DNA of 53,177 nt, taken from an uncultured Eubacterium sp. (lineage in GTDB: Bacteria; Bacillota; Clostridia; Lachnospirales; Lachnospiraceae). A program made the translations under genes and the position numbers. The DNA lies in assembly GCA_910577225.1 (NCBI GenBank), contig CAJTMV010000031.1, positions 1-53,177 on the forward strand, given 5' to 3'. Below are positions 1 through 9,481 of this stretch, in pieces (the first letter of the stretch is position 1; each line of letters starts with the position of its first letter). Below the pieces are notes generated by a model, which saw nothing but the letters and a program-made list of their open reading frames with translations, was not told the origin of the DNA and did not search any database.

Positions 1-2
1 TC

Positions 3-905
3 CCGGTATGGAATAAAAACAGGGTACATTACCTTTCCGTCCCGCTTGGTTACCGCATGTGGCAGAAAAAGGAATCCAAACTGGAACTGGCTGCATCCAT
101 GGTGCGGCAGGTCATGCCGGAATTCAAAACCATGAAAAATGTCATCCTTCTCTGCGACAGCTGGTATGTTAAGAAGAACCTTGTTTCCATCGTGGATGAG
201 TATGAAAACCTTGACCTTATAGGAAACGCAGGATCCGACTCCGTTATTTATGACCTGCCGCCGCAGCGGACAGGAAAAAGGGGACGGCCTGCACTGCATG
301 GGAAAAAACTCTCCATCCGGGATGATTTCAATCTGTCCGATGAAAAAATCGGTGATTATTACACAGCTGCACGCCGTGTCCTTACAAATATTTTCGGCAA
401 AAGGACAGTAATGGCATTTGTGACATCCCCGGAAAAGGAATCCGGCAGCAGACGCCTGTTTTTCAGTACCATTTTTCCAGAACAGCTCCAGATATTCTGC
501 GCATGGCAGGAAAAATCCCCGCTGAATCAGACAGGCAGTGGCCGGATGCAGTTTATCCCCCTGTTCCTTTACGCTTTCAGATGGAACATCGAAGTCAGCT
601 ATTATGAGCAAAAGACATTCTGGTCGCTTTGCAGCTATATGGTCAGAAGCCGCAAAGGCATTGAAATGCTGGTTAATCTGATCAATATTTCATACTGCGC
701 AATGAAACTATTGCCATATAGTGATGAACTATTTTATGGATATCGTTCAGTAAGTGTGCAGGAGTTCCGGTTTGCACTTAGCGAACAGATCCGCCGACAG
801 GTATTTTATGCCATTTTCGTGAAAAACATCGAAACAAGCATAAAATCAACCAGTATCATGAATGCCTTAAAACAGCTAATTCAACAGCAAGGGTATCATT
901 TATAA
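3..905 (+). CDS. IS transposase, DDE type (IS4/IS701-like), 5'-truncated by window edge
   Basis: This is the C-terminal part of a DDE transposase. The reading frame is open from base 3 with sensible protein sequence before the first ATG at 57, so the gene starts upstream of the window. A likely catalytic Asp lies in LLCDSWY, followed by a basic RGRPALHGKK stretch. Near the C-terminus comes the motif WNIEVSYYEQKTFW followed by YMVRSRKGIE, which matches the Glu-bearing end (RWxIE...K...R) of IS4-superfamily transposases. The frame is intact to its stop. The exact IS family and the terminal inverted repeats cannot be settled here because the left end is missing and no obvious right end is seen after 905. 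Confidence 0.8.
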   Translation, partial: PVWNKNRVHYLSVPLGYRMWQKKESKLELAASMVRQVMPEFKTMKNVILLCDSWYVKKNLVSIVDEYENLDLIGNAGSDSVIYDLPPQRTGKRGRPALHGKKLSIRDDFNLSDEKIGDYYTAARRVLTNIFGKRTVMAFVTSPEKESGSRRLFFSTIFPEQLQIFCAWQEKSPLNQTGSGRMQFIPLFLYAFRWNIEVSYYEQKTFWSLCSYMVRSRKGIEMLVNLINISYCAMKLLPYSDELFYGYRSVSVQEFRFALSEQIRRQVFYAIFVKNIETSIKSTSIMNALKQLIQQQGYHL

Positions 906-1321
906 AAGTTGTAAAGTCGTGTATAACAATATTGAAAGTATAAAATATAAAAAGCCAGATAAATTTCTAAGAGATTATATTTACAATCAATTAAGAAAGT
1001 TTAGAAAAAAGGAAAGTTCTACTAACACAATGTCCATCACCATCCATCATCCATTCAACACACGTTCATTCAAATAAATAAAAAAGATATAATCAAAGTA
1101 CAACTGATCAGATATAAAAAGAACATATTTTTGTATCTGAGAAATTCATCAATTGGTTGAAATGGCAGGTGTGATACGCAAAAAGATATTTCAAAAGAAC
1201 TATTTTTCATATATAATGAAACGGAAAAATAATAAAATTGCGAAATAAGCAGTTGTTGTGTCAGATACACTGAAATTATCAAAAATAAAATGATTTAAAA
1301 AACAGAGAGGAAAAATGAATT
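906..1321. other. AT-rich intergenic stretch downstream of the transposase
   Basis: About 415 bp without a convincing gene. It should contain the right end of the insertion sequence, but I could not pick out a terminal inverted repeat without the left end. A ribosome site (GAGAGG) for the following gene lies at its 3' end, and no promoter is clear enough to mark. Confidence 0.4.
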
Positions 1322-3199
1322 ATGGGAAAAAAATCAGTAGCAGAATGCAGACTCAGGAATCTTCGGGAACGTATGAGAGAAGAAAACATAGATGCATGGC
1401 TTGTATTAAGCAGTGATTATCATGAATCCGAATACGTGGGGGATTTTTTTAAATGCAGAGAATATCTGTCAGGATTTACCGGTTCTGCCGGAACTATGGT
1501 TGTTTTACAAAAAGAAGCCGGGTTATGGACAGACGGACGTTATTTTTTGCAGGCAGAAGAGCAGCTGGAAGGAAGCGGGATAACCTTATTTCGCAAAGGA
1601 GAAGAAAACGAGATCAGTCTGGAGGAATTTCTGATTAAAAAAATGCCCAAAGGGGCATGTCTGGGTGTGGATGGCAGAACGATTAGTGTGAGTGGGTATC
1701 GTAAATTAAAAAAGAAGCTGGATCAAAAAAATATTCAGATTCGTCTGGATTGCGATCTTGTTGGAGACATTTGGGCGGACAGACCGTCTATATCACATAA
1801 CGCGGCGTGGGAACTGGAAATCTGCCATACCGGAAAAACAAGGGCAGAAAAATTAGCCATGCTTCGTAAAAAACTGGATGAAGAAGCTGCTGACAGCAGT
1901 GTGATTTCTTCTTTGGATGATATTGCATGGACGTTAAATATTCGGGGAAGTGACGTTGCCTATACACCGGTAGTACTTGGATTCTTGTATATAGAAAAGA
2001 CGCATGCCATATGGTTTGTACATCAGGAAGCAGTAAATGAATCATTGGCACAAAGACTTGGTGCAGATGGGGTAATCATTCGTGATTATAACGAAACAGA
2101 GCATTTTTTAGCAAAGGAATCACAGGGGAATAATGTCTATCTGGATCCGGATAAGACGAATATGATGATTTATCAGGAAGTACAAAAAAGAAAAAAAGCC
2201 TGTCAGGGAAAGATTGTGGAAGGTAAAAATGTAACACTGCTTCCAAAAGCAATAAAAAACCGGACAGAAATTGAAAATATGCAGGAAGCGCATAGAAAGG
2301 ATGCTGTGGCATGTATCAAATTTATTTATTGGTTAAAAACTGCGGTTGGAAAGATGCATGCAGAAAAGCAGGGGAATAACAAGGATGACGGACGGGAGTA
2401 TCAGCATGCGAAACTGCTGACCGAACTTTCTGTAGCTGAAAAACTGGAGGAATATCGTAAGGAACAAAAGCATTATCTTGGGCCGAGTTTTCGAACGATA
2501 GCTGGTTATGCGCATCATGGTGCAATTATTCATTATGTTGCTACCGGGGATTCAAATCTTTCATTAAAATCAGAAGATTTTATATTAATCGATTCCGGCG
2601 GACATTATTTAGAAGGTACTACGGATATAACCAGAACAATTGCACTTGGTCCGCTAACGCAGGAGCAGAAGCATCACTATACGCTGGTATTGAAAGGGAA
2701 TATAAACCTTGCGGCTGCAAAATTCAGATACGGCAGCGCGGGAATCAGTCTGGACAGTTTTGCGCGTAAAGCGTTATGGGAGGAAGGACTTGATTATAAT
2801 CATGGAACCGGACATGGAGTAGGGTATTTGCTGAGTGTGCATGAACCACCAAATAGTTTTCGCAATGCAGTGGGTGATCACGGATATGAATGTATGCGTA
2901 TGGAGCCTGGAATGATCACGTCAAATGAACCAGGAATCTACCTGCCGGGAAAATATGGCATACGCCTGGAAAATCTGATTGTGTGTAAAGAATTGGAAAA
3001 AAATACGTATGGTCGTTTTCTTGGATTTGAAACGTTAACGCTTGTTCCGTTTGAAAGAGATGCGATTGTAGCAGAAGAACTGGAAGCGTGGGAACGAAAA
3101 TGGCTGAATTTGTATCATGCAAGAATTTTTCAGGAAGTTGGCAAATATTTGAATTCCGAAGAGTATGCATGGCTTAGGGAAATAACAAAAGAAATTTAG
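1322..3199 (+). CDS. pepP: Xaa-Pro aminopeptidase (M24B, long form)
   Basis: Cytosolic metallopeptidase expected to remove the N-terminal residue from peptides with proline at position 2. At 625 aa it is the long form: two N-terminal creatinase-like domains (about residues 1-315) followed by the pita-bread catalytic domain. All five metal ligands of the M24 family are present: D424 and D435 (IDSGG and TTDITRT), H498 (GTGHG), E536 (NEPGIY) and E550 (RLEN), so it should be active with two divalent metal ions. The start at 1322 has a GAGAGG ribosome site. A second ATG at 1315 is in another frame. It appears to be monocistronic; the next gene is 349 bp away. The family is certain; the exact substrate is not. 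Confidence 0.93.
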   Translation: MGKKSVAECRLRNLRERMREENIDAWLVLSSDYHESEYVGDFFKCREYLSGFTGSAGTMVVLQKEAGLWTDGRYFLQAEEQLEGSGITLFRKGEENEISLEEFLIKKMPKGACLGVDGRTISVSGYRKLKKKLDQKNIQIRLDCDLVGDIWADRPSISHNAAWELEICHTGKTRAEKLAMLRKKLDEEAADSSVISSLDDIAWTLNIRGSDVAYTPVVLGFLYIEKTHAIWFVHQEAVNESLAQRLGADGVIIRDYNETEHFLAKESQGNNVYLDPDKTNMMIYQEVQKRKKACQGKIVEGKNVTLLPKAIKNRTEIENMQEAHRKDAVACIKFIYWLKTAVGKMHAEKQGNNKDDGREYQHAKLLTELSVAEKLEEYRKEQKHYLGPSFRTIAGYAHHGAIIHYVATGDSNLSLKSEDFILIDSGGHYLEGTTDITRTIALGPLTQEQKHHYTLVLKGNINLAAAKFRYGSAGISLDSFARKALWEEGLDYNHGTGHGVGYLLSVHEPPNSFRNAVGDHGYECMRMEPGMITSNEPGIYLPGKYGIRLENLIVCKELEKNTYGRFLGFETLTLVPFERDAIVAEELEAWERKWLNLYHARIFQEVGKYLNSEEYAWLREITKEI

Positions 3200-3367
3200 G
3201 TAATCGCTGCTTTGCAAAGTTCTGTCGGCAAAAAAGTCATATATAGTTGAAATATACTGTTTATAATTTTTAGTCTTTTTTAAGATTATGTTCACACAAT
3301 TATCACAAGAAAACGATATGATGTATGAGTATTAGCTGACAAGCTGATATAATTTTTCATAACTCAG

Positions 3368-3393
3368 GCCGCATGAGCGTCAGCTCATGCGGC
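3368..3393. terminator. Perfect 11-bp hairpin after pepP (terminator without T-tract)
   Basis: Arms GCCGCATGAGC and GCTCATGCGGC flank the loop GTCA. The hairpin is very stable and stands out in AT-rich surroundings. It is not followed by a run of T (the sequence continues ACTCCCC), so it is either an atypical terminator or a small palindromic repeat element. Confidence 0.45.
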
Positions 3394-3477
3394 ACTCCCC
3401 GTATCAACTATTTCTAAATGAAGATCATCAGACTTTCCATCAGATTTAAAAATTAAATATAAAAATAAAAGAAAGAA

Positions 3478-3505
3478 TTGCATTTCTGTTAAAAAATAGT
3501 ATAAT
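3478..3505 (+). promoter_or_regulatory. Sigma-A type promoter of gltX
   Basis: TTGCAT at 3478-3483 and a perfect TATAAT at 3500-3505 with a 16-nt spacer. This predicts a transcript start near 3512, about 37 nt before the gltX ATG. Confidence 0.65.
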
Positions 3506-3548
3506 GTGATAACAGTCAGATTTGAAAGAAAAGGAAAGAGGATAAGTT

Positions 3549-5210
3549 ATGGATGATAATAAATTAGCAGAGTTAATTTTTCCAAAGCTGGAAGGAACAA
3601 TAGCAGAACTGGAAGCAGGGTTTCCAGAGCGTGATCTGAAAAAAGGAGCGTATGTAACGCGATTTGCGCCAAGTCCGACCGGATATATGCATATCGGGGG
3701 TCTGTATGCAGCCATGATATCTGCCAGGCTGGCAGAACAGACGAATGGCATATTTTATCTTCGCATCGAGGATACAGATAAAAAGCGGGAACTGGAAGGC
3801 GGTGTAGAAGAAATCATTCAGTCGCTGGCCGGTTATAACGTCGTGTTTGACGAGGGACCTTTTCCAGGCGGGGAGACGAATTATGGGCCATATAAACAAA
3901 GTGAGCGCAAAGAAATATATCAGATCTGTGTCAAAGAGCTGGTACGCAAAGGACATGCTTACCCTTGTTTTTGCACGCCAAAAGAGCTGGATGAGATCCG
4001 CAGGGAACAGGAAGAAAAAAAAGACGACATCGGTTATTATGGAAACTATGCAGCATGCAGGAATTTGACTTATGAGCAGATAGAGGAAAAGATAAAAAAC
4101 AATGTTCCGTTTGTGATACGGTTAAAATCTGAAGGAGATCGTGAGAAACATATACGTTACAACGATCCGATTCGCGGAAATATAGAAATGCCGGAAAACT
4201 GTATGGATATTGTATTATTGAAATCAGATGGAATGCCGACCTATCATTTTGCACATGTGGTCGATGATCATTTTATGCGAACAAACCTGGTCGTAAGAGG
4301 TGACGAATGGATGGCTTCTTATCCGGTGCATAAACAGATGTTTGATATGTGTGGATTTGAAGCGCCAGATTATCTGCATATTTCACCGATTATGAAAATG
4401 GAAGGAACGACAAAACGTAAACTTAGCAAACGAAAAGATCCGGAGGCAGCGGTTAGCTTCTATTTAAAAGAAGGATTTCCAACGGAAAGTGTCAGAGAGT
4501 ATCTGCTTACAATTGCCAATTCTAATTATGAGGAGTGGCATGCTGCAAATCCGCAGCAGACTGAAAATGATTTTGTACTGTCATTATCAAAAATGCCTGC
4601 CAGCGGCGCTTTATTTGATATGGTGAAACTGGAGAATGTAAGTAAAGAGAGGATTGCGCTTTTTTCAACTGAATATTGTGAAAAACAGATTTTGACCTGG
4701 GCAAAAATTTACGAACCAGATTTATATCAGTTTGCGCAGACGCATCAGGAACAGTTTGCAAAAACAATTGAGTTATGGAAAGTAGCCGGAAAAAAAGTGC
4801 GCAAAGATGTTTCAAAATGGAGTCAACTGATGCAGATGTTCGATTATATATATCAGCCTCAGGAAAAATTCGAGCAGACAGTAAGTTACGAAATAGACGA
4901 AAAATACTCAAAAGAGCAAATGATAGAAGTGATTTCGGCTTATAAAGAAAATCTGTTTCTGGATTCGGACGAATGGTTTGCACAAATGAAAATTTTAGGA
5001 GAACCGATGGGATATTGTCCGGAAATGAAGGAATACAAAAAGCATCCTGAGGATTATAAGGGGTCGATTTCAGATTTGTGTACAATTGTCCGGGTTGCGG
5101 TTACCGGACGCAAAAATTCCCCAGATTTATATACGATTATGAATGTACTTGGAGAGGAGATCGTGCAAAGACGTCTGGATCACTTTTTGGCACAGCTTAC
5201 AGAAGAATGA
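3549..5210 (+). CDS. gltX: Glutamate--tRNA ligase
   Basis: Class I aminoacyl-tRNA synthetase that charges tRNA-Glu with glutamate. The 553-aa protein has the HIGH-type signature in PSPTGYMHIGG (His48) and the KMSKS-type loop KLSKR at 291-295, the two ATP-binding motifs of the class I fold. A Cys-rich segment (CFC, then YAACR) about 100 residues upstream of mid-protein is consistent with the zinc-binding insertion of bacterial GluRS. It is longer than the usual ~485 aa, mostly C-terminal to KLSKR. The gene has its own promoter and a GGAAAGAGG ribosome site. The next gene starts inside its stop codon (ATGA), so the two are translationally coupled. Confidence 0.93.
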   Translation: MDDNKLAELIFPKLEGTIAELEAGFPERDLKKGAYVTRFAPSPTGYMHIGGLYAAMISARLAEQTNGIFYLRIEDTDKKRELEGGVEEIIQSLAGYNVVFDEGPFPGGETNYGPYKQSERKEIYQICVKELVRKGHAYPCFCTPKELDEIRREQEEKKDDIGYYGNYAACRNLTYEQIEEKIKNNVPFVIRLKSEGDREKHIRYNDPIRGNIEMPENCMDIVLLKSDGMPTYHFAHVVDDHFMRTNLVVRGDEWMASYPVHKQMFDMCGFEAPDYLHISPIMKMEGTTKRKLSKRKDPEAAVSFYLKEGFPTESVREYLLTIANSNYEEWHAANPQQTENDFVLSLSKMPASGALFDMVKLENVSKERIALFSTEYCEKQILTWAKIYEPDLYQFAQTHQEQFAKTIELWKVAGKKVRKDVSKWSQLMQMFDYIYQPQEKFEQTVSYEIDEKYSKEQMIEVISAYKENLFLDSDEWFAQMKILGEPMGYCPEMKEYKKHPEDYKGSISDLCTIVRVAVTGRKNSPDLYTIMNVLGEEIVQRRLDHFLAQLTEE

Positions 5211-6247
5211 AATATTATTTTGCTCCATTAGAGGGAATTACGGGATATATTTACAGACGGGCACATCATACGTTTTATCCAGGAATGAACCGGTATTATA
5301 CGCCTTTTATCGTACCGAAAGAAAAAAAGTTTCTCAGCGCGAAGGAGCGCAATGATGTGCTGCCGGAACACAATGAGAATATGTCCGTAATTCCCCAGAT
5401 TATGACCAATCAGTCCGAAGAATTTCTTCGTATTTCAAATGTGTTATATCAGGAATATGGATATCGGGAAATAAATCTGAATCTGGGCTGTCCGTCAAAA
5501 ACGGTTGTTTCAAAAAAGCGTGGTTCAGGATTTTTATCAGTTCCAAAACAGCTGGAACAATTTTTGATGCAGGTGTGCGAAGGATTTGAAAAATGTGGAC
5601 TGCGATTGTCAGTGAAAACCAGGATTGGAAAAGAAAGACCAGATGAATTTGACGAATTGCTGAGCATATTTTGCAAATTTCCATTAGCAGAACTAATTAT
5701 TCATCCACGCGTGCAAAAGGATTTTTACGAACATGAACCAAATCTGCAGGTATTTGGCCAGGCGTACAAAGAGGCAGAAACGTCAGGCTGGGAACTTTGT
5801 TATAATGGAGATTTGTTTCAAATAGCAGATTATGAACATTTATGTGCAAAATTTCCAAAAATATCTGCGGTTATGATGGGAAGAGGACTGCTGACAAATC
5901 CAATGCTGGTCGAGGAAATAAAGATAAGAGAAAATGGCGGGAGTAGCGAACTGCAAGAAAAACCGGCGGTTTTACAGCGTTTTTCAGATCCGGATAAGGA
6001 GAAAGATGAGAGAAAGCGGCGGTATGAGATGCATCGGATGTTACTGGATGATTATAAGAGCGTATTGTCTGGAGAAAGAAACGTATTGTTTAAAATGAAG
6101 GAAATATGGTTTTATATGAGTCAGGATTTTACAATGTCGCAGTATTATTGGAAAAAAATGAAAAAAGCGCAGAAATTATCTGAGTTTGAACAGGCAGTAG
6201 ATGCCTTATGCAGGGAGCAGATGCTTTTAGAACGTACAAAAATCTAA
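5207..6247 (+). CDS. tRNA-dihydrouridine synthase family protein
   Basis: Flavin-dependent enzyme expected to reduce uridine to dihydrouridine in tRNA. The true start is taken as the ATG at 5207, which overlaps the gltX stop (ATGA); the longer open frame from 5078 merely runs through gltX. From 5207 the protein is 346 aa and begins with the typical Dus opening YFAPLEGITG. The catalytic Cys lies in NLGCPSK (Cys95), followed by GSGFL; KTRIG and GRGLL correspond to the FMN-binding segments of the TIM barrel. Coupling to gltX suggests co-expression of tRNA-related functions. The position(s) modified cannot be told from sequence. Confidence 0.88.
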   Translation: MKYYFAPLEGITGYIYRRAHHTFYPGMNRYYTPFIVPKEKKFLSAKERNDVLPEHNENMSVIPQIMTNQSEEFLRISNVLYQEYGYREINLNLGCPSKTVVSKKRGSGFLSVPKQLEQFLMQVCEGFEKCGLRLSVKTRIGKERPDEFDELLSIFCKFPLAELIIHPRVQKDFYEHEPNLQVFGQAYKEAETSGWELCYNGDLFQIADYEHLCAKFPKISAVMMGRGLLTNPMLVEEIKIRENGGSSELQEKPAVLQRFSDPDKEKDERKRRYEMHRMLLDDYKSVLSGERNVLFKMKEIWFYMSQDFTMSQYYWKKMKKAQKLSEFEQAVDALCREQMLLERTKI

Positions 6248-6480
6248 GATACAGACGGTTGCTGATTAGATTTTTGCATGACAGCCGGGGCTGAATTTTA
6301 ACAGATGCTTTTGTCAGTGGAAAGAGAATGTAAAGAGCAGTCTGTTCAGCAAAGAAAGGCGTCCATTCGTAAGAGACAAGATGGGCATCGTAAGTTCGCG
6401 TGAACGCAGGCATGGTTTCATAGAAACGAATCATTTATAAGACTTAATTATTTTTTTTGAGAAATAGAAAGGAAACCGTG

Positions 6481-7542
6481 ATGGACAGACTCAGAAAATT
6501 TTTAATTCGCAAAAACATTATAGTTTCTGCTCACAAATACGGGATCGATGCGCTGGGTGCAATGGCGCAGGGGCTGTTTTCATCACTTTTGATTGGCACC
6601 ATCATTGCAACATTTGGCGAACAGCTTGGAATGGAATGGCTGGAAAGAACTGGCAGCTATGCAAAAGCCGCAGCAGGGCCAGCGATGGCTGTTTCGATAG
6701 GCTATGCGCTCAAATGTCCTCCGCTGGCGCTGTTTTCTCTTGCGGCAGTGGGTGCAGCAGCAAATGAAGCCGGAGGAGCAGGCGGGCCGTTAGCTGTCTG
6801 GATTGTTTCGATCGTGGCGTCGGAATTTGGTAAAGCGGTGTCAAAAGAAACGAAAATAGACATACTCGTAACTCCTTTTGTGACGGTTACGGCAGGAACA
6901 TTGCTGGCATTATGGTGGGCGCCTGCAATCGGGACGGCGGCAAATGCCGTTGGAATGGCAATTATGTGGGCCACCGAACTTCAGCCGTTTTTTATGGGAA
7001 TACTGGTGTCTGTACTTACAGGTATGGCATTAACATTACCCATCAGCAGTGCGGCAATCTGTGCAGGCCTTGGACTGACCGGACTTGCCGGAGGCGCAGC
7101 ATTGGCAGGATGCTGTGCCCAGATGGTTGGATTTGCTGTTTTGAGTTTTAAAGAAAACAGATGGGGCGGCCTGTTTGCACAGGGAATAGGTACCAGTATG
7201 CTTCAGATGGGAAATATCATACAAAATCCAAAGATATGGTTTCCTGCCATCATAGCTTCCGCGATCACAGGTCCGCTTACGACCTGTGTGTTCAAAATAC
7301 AGATGAATGGTGCGGCAGTTGCATCTGGGATGGGAACCTGCGGACTTGTCGGACCGATAGGATTATATACCGGATGGCTAAACGATATTGCCGCGGGAAA
7401 TAAAATAGAGATAACCATATCCGACTGGGCAGGAATGGTTCTCATTTGCTTTTTCATACCAGGAATCATTGCATGGATATCGGGTATGATTTTTAGAAAA
7501 ACCGGCTGGATTCAAAAAGACGATCTGTTACTGGAATTATAA
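6481..7542 (+). CDS. PTS EIIC-like membrane permease
   Basis: Integral membrane protein of 353 aa resembling the compact EIIC permease family of the phosphotransferase system that is often encoded without EIIA/EIIB partners. It is almost entirely hydrophobic, with about nine predicted membrane spans rich in Gly and Ala (for example AVGAAANEAGGAGGP), and conserved-looking loops such as NGAAVASGMGTCGLVGPIG. The start is placed at ATG 6481 with ribosome site AGGAAA; an in-frame TTG at 6457 would add eight residues but has no ribosome site. No PTS phosphoryl-carrier domains lie nearby, so the substrate and energisation are unknown. Confidence 0.75.
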   Translation: MDRLRKFLIRKNIIVSAHKYGIDALGAMAQGLFSSLLIGTIIATFGEQLGMEWLERTGSYAKAAAGPAMAVSIGYALKCPPLALFSLAAVGAAANEAGGAGGPLAVWIVSIVASEFGKAVSKETKIDILVTPFVTVTAGTLLALWWAPAIGTAANAVGMAIMWATELQPFFMGILVSVLTGMALTLPISSAAICAGLGLTGLAGGAALAGCCAQMVGFAVLSFKENRWGGLFAQGIGTSMLQMGNIIQNPKIWFPAIIASAITGPLTTCVFKIQMNGAAVASGMGTCGLVGPIGLYTGWLNDIAAGNKIEITISDWAGMVLICFFIPGIIAWISGMIFRKTGWIQKDDLLLEL

Positions 7543-7576
7543 GATACTGTATGATGGAAAATATTTGGAGGTAATG

Positions 7577-8950
7577 ATGACGAAGAAGTATGTATGCGAT
7601 ATGACGAAAGGAAATGCAGCAGGCCTGTTGCTGCGCTTTGCATTTCCTATGTTAGTTGGAAATATTTTTCAACAGTTTTATAATATGGCAGATTCGGTGA
7701 TTGTAGGAAAATTTGTAGGATCTCATGCACTGGGTGCAGTAGGTTCGGTCGGGAGTCTGAATTTTATGTTTTTTTCCCTGTGTATGGGACTGGGATCCGG
7801 ATTGGGTGTTTTGATTGCACAGTATTTTGGAGCAGGAGAAGATGATTATGTAAAAAAAATCATTGCGAACGCAGTATATATTACTGCAGTTGCAGGATTA
7901 TTTATGAGCCTGTGCGGAACACTTTTAGCAAAATCCGTTTTAAAGATCATGAATACGCCACAGGAAAATTTTGCGGATGCGCTTATTTATATGCGGATTG
8001 TGTGCGGCGCAACGGTGGTAGTAGCAGGGTATAATATGATTTCAGCGATATTAAGAGCATTAGGCGATTCGAAAACACCGTTAATATTTCTAATTGTTGC
8101 CAGTGGGATAAATATTGCGCTTGACCTGCTGTTTGTACTGGTGTTTCATATGGGAGTAGCCGGAGCTGCATATGCGACAGTAATTGCACAGGTTCTTGCA
8201 ATGATGGGGTCCATCTGGTTTGGCTTACGCAAAAATCCGTATTTGCAGCTGGAAAAACGTCATTTTCAGTTTGATCGGGAAATACTTGCAAATAGTCTGA
8301 AACTTGGATTACCGATCGCAGCGCAGAATGCACTGATTGCGTTTTCCTGTGTGGCCTTACAAAGTGTGGTGAATCAGTATGGGCCGGTTGTTATGGCAGC
8401 TTATACTGCGACCAGTCGTGTGGAACAGCTTGTGCAACAGCCATTTGGTTCTCTTGGAACAGCGGTTTCTACGTTTGCGGGACAAAATGCCGGAGCAGGA
8501 CGTTATGATCGCGTTACGGTTGGATGCCGGGTAAGTGTGATCATTGTTGTAATTTTCAGTTTGCTCATGGTTTCCGTTATGTTTCTGACAGGGGATAAAA
8601 TTGTAGGATTTTTTGTAAATGAACCTGAAGTTATTGAAATTGGCGCGAAAGGACTTCAGATTACCAGTCTGATGTATATTGGTCTGGGATTGATCTATGT
8701 GATGAGGGGAATGCTCAATGGCGTTGGAGACGCGGCTTTTGCAATGATCAATGGAGTTACAGAAGTTTTGGGAAGAGTCGGATTTGCATGGATGCTGATG
8801 CTGCTGCCGTCTGTTGGTATCTGGGGCGTATGGTATACAAACGGACTGACATGGGCAATGACGGGTGCGGCAAATGTGGTACGTGTAATGCAGGGAAAGT
8901 GGAAAACAAAAACAATGATTACGACAGCAAAGCCCAGAGTTGGCATGTAA
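7577..8950 (+). CDS. MATE family efflux transporter
   Basis: Twelve-span multidrug and toxin extrusion transporter (457 aa), expected to export cationic compounds in exchange for Na+ or H+. It opens with the classic layout of a short cytosolic leader (TKGN), then LLLRFAFPMLVGNIFQQFYNMAD, shortened here to the key part FPMLVGNIFQQFYN, then VGKFVG. The second half repeats this with GLPIAAQNALIAFSC. The start is set at ATG 7577, 5 nt after GGAGG (7567-7571); the ATG at 7574 is too close and an in-frame TTG at 7565 lies within the ribosome site. It lies 34 bp behind the EIIC-like gene, so the two probably share a transcript. Confidence 0.92.
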   Translation: MTKKYVCDMTKGNAAGLLLRFAFPMLVGNIFQQFYNMADSVIVGKFVGSHALGAVGSVGSLNFMFFSLCMGLGSGLGVLIAQYFGAGEDDYVKKIIANAVYITAVAGLFMSLCGTLLAKSVLKIMNTPQENFADALIYMRIVCGATVVVAGYNMISAILRALGDSKTPLIFLIVASGINIALDLLFVLVFHMGVAGAAYATVIAQVLAMMGSIWFGLRKNPYLQLEKRHFQFDREILANSLKLGLPIAAQNALIAFSCVALQSVVNQYGPVVMAAYTATSRVEQLVQQPFGSLGTAVSTFAGQNAGAGRYDRVTVGCRVSVIIVVIFSLLMVSVMFLTGDKIVGFFVNEPEVIEIGAKGLQITSLMYIGLGLIYVMRGMLNGVGDAAFAMINGVTEVLGRVGFAWMLMLLPSVGIWGVWYTNGLTWAMTGAANVVRVMQGKWKTKTMITTAKPRVGM

Positions 8951-9202
8951 TGCAACAAGCAGACGTTTAAAAGAAAATAAAAATTATTTTTTAATAATCA
9001 TCTTAAAAACATGAGTTAAATGCAAATAATATCTTTTCAAATCAGTGGATAGATGCAGAAATAAAAATAAAAGCAGAATAAAATTTATTTAAATTTAATA
9101 AAAATGAATACTTGGATTTTTTACGGTAGGGTTTGTTTTTTTCAGTTTGTATCCAGGAATTTTTATCTGGCTGCGCGAACAAAGGTTAGTGTTCGATGTA
9201 TC

Positions 9203-9232
9203 TTGACAAGCAGAATCCGCATATGATATATA
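9203..9232 (+). promoter_or_regulatory. Promoter of the CDF transporter gene
   Basis: Perfect -35 TTGACA at 9203-9208 and -10 TATATA at 9227-9232, 18-nt spacer. Transcription would begin near 9240, leaving a 5' leader of about 240 nt before the ATG. Confidence 0.6.
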
Positions 9233-9239
9233 TTAAAAG

Positions 9240-9481
9240 TACTTTTTAAAATATAGAGATATATGGATTTATGGGAAAACCGGAAGGTTGTGTAGACTTC
9301 GACTGTAACAGCAGACAGAGGGGCACTTGTGGGAAGTATTTTATAAGGAAGGATGGTTGCCTCAGGTGCTTTTTGATTAAGATTCGGATACAGCCGAAAA
9401 ATTGAGAAAAATATCTATCGATCAATGCTTTCAACATACAATTCATAGTCAGTCTGTATGTATAAAATTAGGAGGATTTGA
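9240..9481 (+). promoter_or_regulatory. Long structured 5' leader of CDF gene, candidate metal-sensing element
   Basis: The leader is much richer in G than the flanking DNA. GCACTTG (near 9328) can pair, with one G-T wobble, with CAGGTGC (near 9363), which is followed by TTTTT, giving a possible intrinsic terminator within the leader. A second small hairpin, TTCGG/CCGAA, follows. A terminator-like stem in a long leader before a metal exporter is the usual arrangement of a riboswitch, for example the NiCo class found upstream of CDF genes. I cannot confirm any class from the primary sequence. Confidence 0.35.

Larger units (their letters stand above)
3200..3548. other. Intergenic region with a GC-rich hairpin and the gltX promoter
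   Basis: 349 bp without a gene. It contains a perfect hairpin at 3368-3393 and a promoter for gltX at 3478-3505, both listed separately. The remainder is AT-rich with no visible structure. Confidence 0.5.
8951..9481. other. Intergenic region carrying the CDF promoter and long leader
   Basis: 530 bp without a gene. The first 250 bp are very AT-rich and featureless. A promoter lies at 9203-9232, and the transcribed leader from about 9240 to 9481 is GC-richer and can form hairpins (see separate entries). Confidence 0.5.

Noticed and set aside
5078..5206. N-terminal extension of the Dus enzyme
   Set aside because: It lies inside gltX; the protein family begins at YFAPLEG, just after ATG 5207.
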